Notes under the pieces: generated by a model
What the model was told of the DNA's origin: nothing
The model's input: the letters and a program-made list of their open reading frames with translations, nothing else
Database searches by the model: none
DNA from: VRUE01 sp963695835
Lineage (GTDB): Bacteria > Actinomycetota > Thermoleophilia > Solirubrobacterales > 70-9
Direction: 5' to 3'
Assembly (NCBI GenBank): GCA_963695835.1
Contig: CAVOHR010000001.1
Location: 992,001 to 1,056,000 of the forward strand
DNA length: 64,000 bases
In this document: piece after piece, positions 58,962 to 64,000 of the stretch
Layout of the letters: each line of letters opens with the position of its first letter
How positions within the stretch are numbered: the stretch's first letter is position 1
Translations under genes and position numbers: made by a program

Positions 58962-59630
58962 ATGCCGATCGAGAGCGAGGTCTTCGCCGACGACCGCGAC
59001 GCCTCGCGCCGCGCCGCCGAGATCATCGCCGCGGCGGGGCGGCGGGCGGTCGAGGAGCGGGGCGAGTTCTCGCTGGCGCTGAGCGGCGGCAAGACCCCCT
59101 GGGGGATGGTCGGGATCCTCGGCGGCCTCGAGCAGATGCCCTGGGAGCAGACGGCGATCTTCCAGGTCGACGAGCGGGTCGCGCCGCCCGGCGACGAGGT
59201 CCGCAACCTCACCCACCTGGTGCAGATGCTCTCGCTCCCGCACCAGGCGACGCTGCGGCCGATGCCGGTGACCAGCCGCGACCTCGACGCGGCGGCCGCC
59301 GAGTACGAAGCGCGGCTTCCCGAGCGGCTCGACTTCGTCCACCTCGGGCTCGGCCCCGACGGCCACACCGCCTCGCTGGTGCCCGGCGACCCGGTGCTCG
59401 AGGTGAGCGACCGCCGCGTCGCGATGACCGCCGGCGAGTACCAGGGCCACCGCCGCATGACCCTCACCTACCCCGAGCTGGCCGCCGCCCGGCAGATCCT
59501 CTGGCTGACCTTCGGCGAGAAGGCACGCGAGCCGCTCGCCAAGCTGCTCGCCGGCGACCGCTCGATCCCGGCCGGCCGGGTCGAGAACGACAACATGGTC
59601 CTCGTCTGCGACGAGTCGGCGGCTCCCTAG
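58962..59630 (+). CDS. pgl: 6-phosphogluconolactonase
   Basis: Predicted 222 residues. FSLALSGGKTPWGMVGILG, IFQVDERVAPPGDEVRN, VHLGLGPDGHTASLVPG (glucosamine-6-phosphate isomerase/DevB motif) and WLTFGEKAREPLAKLLAGD are all present. Hydrolyses the lactone made by Zwf. Five nt after gnd, so co-transcribed. Its TAG stop shares CTAG with the end of the next, convergent gene. Confidence 0.93.
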   Translation: MPIESEVFADDRDASRRAAEIIAAAGRRAVEERGEFSLALSGGKTPWGMVGILGGLEQMPWEQTAIFQVDERVAPPGDEVRNLTHLVQMLSLPHQATLRPMPVTSRDLDAAAAEYEARLPERLDFVHLGLGPDGHTASLVPGDPVLEVSDRRVAMTAGEYQGHRRMTLTYPELAAARQILWLTFGEKAREPLAKLLAGDRSIPAGRVENDNMVLVCDESAAP

Positions 59631-60220
59631 CTCTCGATAGAGAGCCGTTCCTTCAACTCTCCCAGCCGCGTCAGTCGGGGGTCGTTCTCGCCCACCATCT
59701 CTGCCAGCCACTTTTCGATTCCCGTCACGTCGAGATCGTCAGTCGCGATCAGCATTTGCTCGATGTCCAGCCAGTCCTTGGGACGGTCGAACATCGCCTT
59801 GCAGACCGCCAGATGCTCGGGGCCGAGGATGGGAATCGTCTCACCGCCGAACGGCACCCGCCGCGTCTCCTTGGGCATCGACTCGTGGAGCGGGGCGTAG
59901 GCGAAGAACAGGTCGACCGGGTTGTAGCCCCACCAGAGCCTGCACTGTCCGTCTCGTTCCAGCGCGTTCGTATCGAGGCCGTCGGCGTTGACTCCGTGAG
60001 AGACGAACAGATCGAGGATCTCCGGCCAGCGCTGGGTCGGCACGAAGAGGTTGAGATCGATGTCGGCCGTCGCTCGCGGCTCGGCGTAGTAGGCAAGGGC
60101 CAGCGCTCCGCCGATCGCGTGGGGGATCTTCGCGGCATCGAGCGCTTCGTGGAGCGCTATGACCTTGTCGGGGAGCGACGGATCTTGGTCGTCCCTCGGT
60201 TTTCTCTTTGGCCCTGTCAC
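59627..60220 (-). CDS. Nucleotidyltransferase-fold protein (AbiEii/MNT-like toxin)
   Basis: Predicted 197 residues. PHAIGGALALAYYAEPRATA then DIDLNLFVP is the GG...DxD site of nucleotidyltransferases. The C-terminal helical part has GPEHLAVCKAMFDRPKDWLD. The start overlaps the upstream gene as ATGA (60217-60220). Such pairs act as toxin-antitoxin systems in which the toxin adds nucleotides to an essential RNA or protein; inferred. Ends against the pgl stop, as if inserted there. Confidence 0.75.
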   Translation of the reverse strand: MTGPKRKPRDDQDPSLPDKVIALHEALDAAKIPHAIGGALALAYYAEPRATADIDLNLFVPTQRWPEILDLFVSHGVNADGLDTNALERDGQCRLWWGYNPVDLFFAYAPLHESMPKETRRVPFGGETIPILGPEHLAVCKAMFDRPKDWLDIEQMLIATDDLDVTGIEKWLAEMVGENDPRLTRLGELKERLSIES

Positions 60221-60720
60221 CGGAGTCTCGAATCGAGTTGCGGGAAGCGAAGCGGCTCTTTCTTGCGTCCGGATGGCGGGAGCGCATCGACCAGAAGCAG
60301 CAGATCGACCAGCGCCTTGCCTCGCTCAGCCGGCGTAGCGGCCATCCAGGCTGAGATCGACGGTGCCGAATCGCTCGAAGAGATCCTCTCGTCCCCTCGT
60401 GCCCCCTCCGGTTTTCGCAGGATGTCGAGCAGCATCTGGCGCAGAGGAGGGTCCAGCCTCCGGCCTTTCCCCAGCTCAGCGATCAGCTCGCGTGCAGCTC
60501 TGTCGACAGGCTTCCGAGCGACCGAGGCTCCGGCTCGCTTCGCAGCGTGCCGCAGTTCCGTGGCATCAATCCCCTTGCTGGCCCTCTCCCGGGCCTTTTC
60601 GATAACTGCGTCGTCGAGCTCGCGAAACGAGGCGAGCGTGCGGCTGCGCGGCCCCTTGGGCGTGCTTGCCGACTCCCGGATCTCAAATCGCCCGGACTTG
60701 GTGGGTACGACAAACGCCAT
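60217..60720 (-). CDS. Antitoxin-like partner of the nucleotidyltransferase
   Basis: Predicted 167 residues: a short SPT-type start (MAFVVPTKSGRFEIRESAST), then a charged helical region with ASFRELDDAVIEKARERASK and a later helix GKALVDLLLLVDALPP. Could be DNA-binding given the operator over its start. It overlaps the toxin gene by 4 nt. The ATG lies on the inverted repeat 60719-60742. I do not recognise a named family. Confidence 0.6.
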   Translation of the reverse strand: MAFVVPTKSGRFEIRESASTPKGPRSRTLASFRELDDAVIEKARERASKGIDATELRHAAKRAGASVARKPVDRAARELIAELGKGRRLDPPLRQMLLDILRKPEGARGDERISSSDSAPSISAWMAATPAERGKALVDLLLLVDALPPSGRKKEPLRFPQLDSRLR

Positions 60721-60742
60721 AGTGGTTAAAATATACCACTAT
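60719..60742. promoter_or_regulatory. Inverted repeat overlapping promoter and start of the TA pair
   Basis: ATAGTGGT (60719-60726) and ACCACTAT (60735-60742), perfect 8-bp arms around an AT-rich core. On the minus strand the core gives TATATT about 9 nt before the ATG, a -10 box that implies a nearly leaderless transcript. Probable autoregulatory operator. Confidence 0.65.
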
Positions 60743-60749
60743 GTAGTCG

Positions 60750-60840
60750 CTACGGCGCCGAGGTTCCGGCTCGCCCGTAGTCGTCGGTGAGGCGAACTAC
60801 GTCGTCCAGCTCGGGTGTGGAGACCTCGATCACGACGTGA
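60750..60840 (-). pseudogene. Cupin-like C-terminal fragment
   Basis: HVVIEVSTPELDDVVRLTDD then YGRAGTSAP and a stop at 60750. The pattern (VSTPELDDVVRLxDxYGR) is the C-terminus of sugar-phosphate isomerase cupins. No upstream part is attached; it abuts the SnoaL-like fragment. Remnant of a deleted gene. Confidence 0.45.
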
Positions 60841-61060
60841 GACGGGCGTCGAGCATCCCCAGCGTCCGCCAGTCCGGGAAGGCGGCATGGACCGTCTCGA
60901 CGTAGCCCTTGAACGCCTCCCGCCCGACATGCGTCGTGCCGAGCGAGCCGCGAAAGCGAATCCCACTGGAGATGATCTCCTCCGCCACATCAAGTCGCCA
61001 CTCGTTCCAGAGCTCTTCGTAGAAGCGCCGGACCACAGCTTCGTTTGAGCCGCAGCTCAT
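60830..61060 (-). pseudogene. SnoaL-like (NTF2 fold) fragment
   Basis: Predicted 76 residues: EAVVRRFYEELWNEWRLDVA, IRFRGSLGTTHVGREAFKGY and VHAAFPDWRTLGMLDARLTS. The first two-thirds is a SnoaL-like polyketide cyclase start (usual length about 130). It breaks off after FPDWR and runs into the cupin fragment in another frame. Likely a truncated gene. 61061-61303 shows nothing. Confidence 0.5.
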
Positions 61061-61303
61061 ATGTTGCGCACTCGCCGGCCGATCGCCTCGTCCTGCGGGT
61101 ACCCGGCCACGTCCCAGAACCCGCCTGCATCCCTGTCGTCGAAGGCGCCGCTACATCGCCCCGCCGGCCTCGACGCACGGTGATCCCCTTGCCAGCCAAG
61201 CGCGGAGCATAGCCCTGCCACCCCGCGCTTTGCGGAGGGTTGGCCGGGATCGGCTATGTGATCGCGCGTCGCCGCTCGATGGCGGCACTGGAGAGTACGT
61301 GGG

Positions 61304-61798
61304 TCAGTGCACCTGAAAGTTGTCCGAGTCGAGGTAGGCGGCTAGCAGATCGAGGGCGTGGGTGGTCGGTGTGTGGAGCGGCTCGGGGAGGGCGCCCAGA
61401 TCGAAGAACCGCGCCTCGGTCGACTCCTCGTCGTCAGGTCGAGGGTCGCCCTGCCAGGCTCGCGCCAGGAAGAGCAGGGCAAAGCAATGGGTGACGTCGC
61501 CGTTGGGGTAGTGGATCGTGTGCGCATCCGCCTCGGAGAGGCAGCCGAACGGGATCAGGTCGCGCTCGGCGACCTCGACCCCGGTCTCCTCGACCAGCTC
61601 GTCGATCGCCGTGCGGGCGAAGCTCCCGCCCGCCTCGGCGGCGCCGGCAGGCAGGCACCAGGTCCCATCATCGGTGCGCTTGGTCAGCAGGACGCCCCCG
61701 TCCTCTCGCTGCAGCGCGACCATCGCGCCGGGCATGAGCACGAGGTCGTTGCCCACTGTCCGCCGCAGTCGCCAGAGGTAGGAGTCCCGGTAGGCCAT
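61304..61798 (-). CDS. NUDIX hydrolase
   Basis: Predicted 164 residues. VLLTKRTDDGTWCLPAGAAE then GGSFARTAIDELVEETGVE is a Nudix box, but not canonical: the usual GxxxxxE has a glycine at the seventh place, and REUxEE reads DELVEE. CLPAGA and the EE pair are kept, so activity is likely but should be tested. Family members hydrolyse nucleoside diphosphates linked to another moiety. Only vague debris lies between 61799 and 61898. Confidence 0.85.
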   Translation of the reverse strand: MAYRDSYLWRLRRTVGNDLVLMPGAMVALQREDGGVLLTKRTDDGTWCLPAGAAEAGGSFARTAIDELVEETGVEVAERDLIPFGCLSEADAHTIHYPNGDVTHCFALLFLARAWQGDPRPDDEESTEARFFDLGALPEPLHTPTTHALDLLAAYLDSDNFQVH

Positions 61799-61898
61799 GT
61801 CTCAGCTGCGCCGATCGGGCTCGGAGACGATCAATCGCAGCCTGGAGTCCAACTCAGATCCCTGTTGGCGACATCCGTGCGGTCATAGGTGGCATCGC

Positions 61899-62140
61899 TC
61901 ATTCCCGCGGCTCGACCTCGACCGGGCAGCTGACGCTGTTGGCGATGAAACAGCGCTCATGAGCACGATGATGGAGTGACTCGACTTGCTTATCGTCTGG
62001 GGCCGGGTCGAAGGCGACTCGGGGGCGCAGCACCACCCGGGTGAATCGGGTGCCGTCCAGCGTTCCCTCCGGCTCATCCTCATATGAAGTCACCTCGACG
62101 CCTTCGGCGCGCGCCAGGGAGCGTAGGCGACCCCTGAGGC
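61899..62140 (-). pseudogene. OsmC-like peroxiredoxin, 5'-truncated
   Basis: The C-terminal part reads ARAEGVEVTSYEDEPEGTLD, then HHRAHERCFIANSVSCPVEV, the OsmC catalytic-cysteine helix region with CFIANSVxxP. The N-terminal half with the first cysteine is missing. Upstream, the sequence continues smoothly into the 3' end of the Dph6-like gene in another frame, so a deletion joined the two. Limits approximate. Confidence 0.6.
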
Positions 62141-62829
62141 ACTGCGCTGGAGTGCCGGGGCAGCAGATCTTGAAAGGCGAAGCCATCACGCATCACGGCT
62201 TCGCCGAGCGCGACCTCGATCGGGTGCCCGAAGATCGGGCCGGCGTGGACGAAGGTGTGGAACTCGCCGTTCTCTCCACAGGGGTCGACGCCGGCGGGGA
62301 GGTCGGCGAGCAGCACCTCGTCGAAGGGGCGCCCGACGAACGACGGATCGAGCTGGGTTGGATCGACGCAGACGAGCACCCCCTCGAAGCCCGCCTCGAT
62401 GAACTCGCGGGCGAGCTCGCTGGTGTCCCGCTCCCAGAGCGGGAACACGGCGCTCCGGCCAGCGCCGGTCAGGCGCTCTTCGCGGTAGGCGCGGATGTCC
62501 GCGAGGAAGAGGTCGGCGAAGGCCATCGCGCTCGCCTGGTCGAGCGGCGGCGTCCGCAGCGCCCGGGCCATGCGCTCCTCGTACACCTCATTCGGACAGG
62601 CGGCCGGGATGTCCACCTCGACCAGGGGGATGCCGGCGGCCTCGGCCTGGGCTCGCGCCAGCTCGCGTCGCACCGCGTGCATGCTGATCCGGTTGTGATC
62701 CTCGGTGAAGGTGGTCAGGAGCGCCACCGGGTCCGTGCCCGCGTCGCGCAGAGCCCGGAGCGCCAGCGCCGAGTCCTTGCCCCCGCTCCAGGAGAGGGCA
62801 ACGGTCGGCTCTGGGGTCGTGAGATCCAA
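62080..62829 (-). CDS. Diphthine-ammonia-ligase-like ATP pyrophosphatase (Dph6/MJ0570 family)
   Basis: Predicted 249 residues from TTG 62829. VALSWSGGKDSALALRALRD is the PP-loop, FTEDHNRISMHAVRRE the family motif, FGDLFLADIR-like MAFADLFLADIRAYRE, and CVDPTQLDPSFVGRPFD, CGENGEFHTFVHAGPIF complete it. In bacteria the function is not settled. The usual C-terminus near FAFQDLL is followed by about 23 extra residues (LPRHSSAVPQGSPTLPGARR) that read through into the osmC remnant, so the stop codon was lost. Confidence 0.75.
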   Translation of the reverse strand: MDLTTPEPTVALSWSGGKDSALALRALRDAGTDPVALLTTFTEDHNRISMHAVRRELARAQAEAAGIPLVEVDIPAACPNEVYEERMARALRTPPLDQASAMAFADLFLADIRAYREERLTGAGRSAVFPLWERDTSELAREFIEAGFEGVLVCVDPTQLDPSFVGRPFDEVLLADLPAGVDPCGENGEFHTFVHAGPIFGHPIEVALGEAVMRDGFAFQDLLPRHSSAVPQGSPTLPGARRRRRGDFI

Positions 62830-62846
62830 GCCCGTTTGGCCCGCTC

Positions 62847-64000
62847 TCAGGCCTCGCCGAGTGAGACGGCGTGGTTGGCGACGACGCGGCTCTCGGGGTC
62901 CCACTTGCGCTTGACCTCGGCGAGGCGGGCGCAGACGTCGGCGGGGAGGATCGCGTCGACGTCGCAGGGGCCTTCGGTGAAGTTGTAGTAGGCGCCGTCG
63001 GTGCCCCAGGGGCGCATCGCCTCGTCGATCTTCGTCAGGTGGGCGGGGATCGCCTCGGCCAGCTCCGGGGTCATCGGCAGGCCGACGCTGTAGATGGCGA
63101 AGCCGGCGTCGAGATGCGAGAGGGCGCCGCTGCCCTCGGCCGGGCGGCCCAGCGCGCCGCCGAGGTGGCGCAGCTCGCTCAGCAGCAGCGGCGAGCCGGA
63201 GCCGGGGCCGGCGACGGCGACGAAGGCGTCGATCGCCCCGTCGGGCAGCTCGGCGACCAGCGCGCCTTCGCCCACCCCGGGGACCGGGTTCTCGGGGTCC
63301 ATGTGGATGCGGCTCAGGCCGGCGGTCGGCATCCATTCGAAGGTGTCCATGATCGTCTCGCCGATCTCGCGCAGCGGCGCGAAGGCCGCTTCGCCCTCGG
63401 CCTGGCCGCCGATGCAGGCGCCGTCGATCGTCAGCAGCGGCCGGCCGCGGATCGGCTCGGGCACGTCGGGGATCGGCGGCGGGGTGATGAAGCGGACGAC
63501 CGAGGTGACCTCGTCCGGCACGCCCGCCGCCCAGTCGCGGTAGGCGCGGACGGCGTCGGCGCCGGCCTCGGCCGGGAAGACCAGCGCGCCGGCGTAGATC
63601 TCGCCGATCGGCAGCAGGTCGAGCTGGAGCGCGGTGACGACCCCGTAGCCGCCCCCGCCGCCGCGCAGCGCCCAGAACAGGTCGGGGTCGTTGTCGGCGT
63701 CGACCGTGCGCGGCTCGCCGGTCGCGTCGACCAGCTCGATCGCCCGGACACGGTTGCAGGCGAAGCCGTGGCGCCGCGCGAGCCAGCTCAGGCCGCCGCC
63801 GAGCGTGTAGCCGACGACGCCGACGTCGGGCGAGGAGCCGGGCAGCGAGCAGAGCCCGTGGGCGCCGGCCGCCTCGCCCAGCTCGAGCGACAGGACCCCG
63901 GCCTCGACCCGGGCGGTGCGGGCTTCGGGATCGACCTCGACGCCGCGCATCCGCTCGGTCTTGACCAGGATCGCGCCGTCGAGCGGCGCCAGCGGGACGG
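62847..64000 (-). CDS. FAD-linked oxidase, berberine-bridge type (partial)
   Basis: About 384 residues are visible; the frame runs off the right edge. The FAD domain shows GLCSLPGSSPDVGVVGYTLG, GLSWLARRHGFACNRVRAIE and FWALRGGGGGYGVVTALQLD. The C-terminal BBE motif DGAYYNFTEGPCDVD and VCARLAEVKRKWDPESRVVA confirm berberine bridge enzyme-like oxidoreductases. They oxidise sugars, alcohols or aromatic substrates with a flavin, often covalently bound. The N-terminal flavin-linking His lies outside the window. The Dph6-like gene follows 17 nt after its stop. Confidence 0.85.
   Translation of the reverse strand, partial: VPLAPLDGAILVKTERMRGVEVDPEARTARVEAGVLSLELGEAAGAHGLCSLPGSSPDVGVVGYTLGGGLSWLARRHGFACNRVRAIELVDATGEPRTVDADNDPDLFWALRGGGGGYGVVTALQLDLLPIGEIYAGALVFPAEAGADAVRAYRDWAAGVPDEVTSVVRFITPPPIPDVPEPIRGRPLLTIDGACIGGQAEGEAAFAPLREIGETIMDTFEWMPTAGLSRIHMDPENPVPGVGEGALVAELPDGAIDAFVAVAGPGSGSPLLLSELRHLGGALGRPAEGSGALSHLDAGFAIYSVGLPMTPELAEAIPAHLTKIDEAMRPWGTDGAYYNFTEGPCDVDAILPADVCARLAEVKRKWDPESRVVANHAVSLGEA

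Noticed and set aside
61060..61303. Frames in 61060-61303
   Set aside because: Short, arginine/serine-rich, and without family patterns or ribosome binding sites.

Overview
The window is about 70 percent G+C, with long uninterrupted reading frames, frequent GTG/TTG starts, GTGA/ATGA stop-start overlaps, a CIRCE-controlled groES-groEL pair, and an IdeR/DtxR-type iron box. Together with the gene content (Lhr and RecQ helicases, a 7Fe ferredoxin, separate zwf, gnd and pgl genes, many Sec-secreted low-complexity proteins) this fits a chromosomal segment of a high-GC actinobacterium. My best guess is the Thermoleophilia / Solirubrobacterales; this is inference from style and content, not from a database search.

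Layout. (1) 1-9.1 kb is a cell-surface polysaccharide locus: a partial membrane glycosyltransferase, a pyruvyltransferase-glycosyltransferase fusion, a collagen-like secreted protein, an initiating polyprenyl-phosphate sugar transferase coupled to an O-antigen-ligase/polymerase-like protein, a secreted anchored protein and a secreted glycoside hydrolase. A group II intron 5' fragment without maturase sits inside it. (2) 9.1-19.9 kb is housekeeping: an Lhr-type helicase, a Crp/Fnr regulator, an isoaspartyl methyltransferase, a secreted RTX-repeat protein, ASCH and SRPBCC proteins, and CIRCE-groES-groEL with a terminator. (3) 20.1-23.7 kb is rearranged: a GH26-like pseudogene, an SDR, then a ferredoxin whose 3' end is followed by two toxin-antitoxin cassettes, each bounded by a degenerate copy of the ferredoxin 3' end. 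(4) 23.7-36.4 kb is ordinary chromosome: Mrp ATPase, a large secreted protein, cyclophilin, potassium channel, MFS, lactone oxidase, PLP protein, P450, pyruvate kinase and three tRNA genes. (5) 36.44-41.81 kb is a decayed island in tRNA-Arg(ACG), bounded by a 29-bp duplication of the tRNA 3' half. It carries a DUF6788 protein, a tyrosine-recombinase-like protein with a degenerate active site, a transposase, an HExxH protein with a small partner, serine recombinase remnants and a broken VapC with its antitoxin. (6) 41.9-55.5 kb is a mixed region with another toxin-antitoxin-like pair, metallophosphoesterase, MBL hydrolase, MFS, small membrane and secreted proteins, a PQQ-type propeller, two paralogous GT-C transferases around a GH26-like enzyme, and RecQ. 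(7) 55.5-64 kb holds an FTR1 iron permease with an iron box, the complete oxidative pentose phosphate branch (zwf, gnd, pgl), a nucleotidyltransferase toxin-antitoxin pair inserted against the pgl stop codon, gene debris, a Nudix hydrolase, a Dph6-like ATP pyrophosphatase fused by deletion to an osmC remnant, and a berberine-bridge-type oxidase that runs off the right edge.

The features most worth following up are the ferredoxin-tail repeats that delimit toxin-antitoxin cassettes, and the tRNA-Arg island with its DUF6788 / pseudo-recombinase / transposase unit. All functional calls are from reading sequence motifs; no searches were run.
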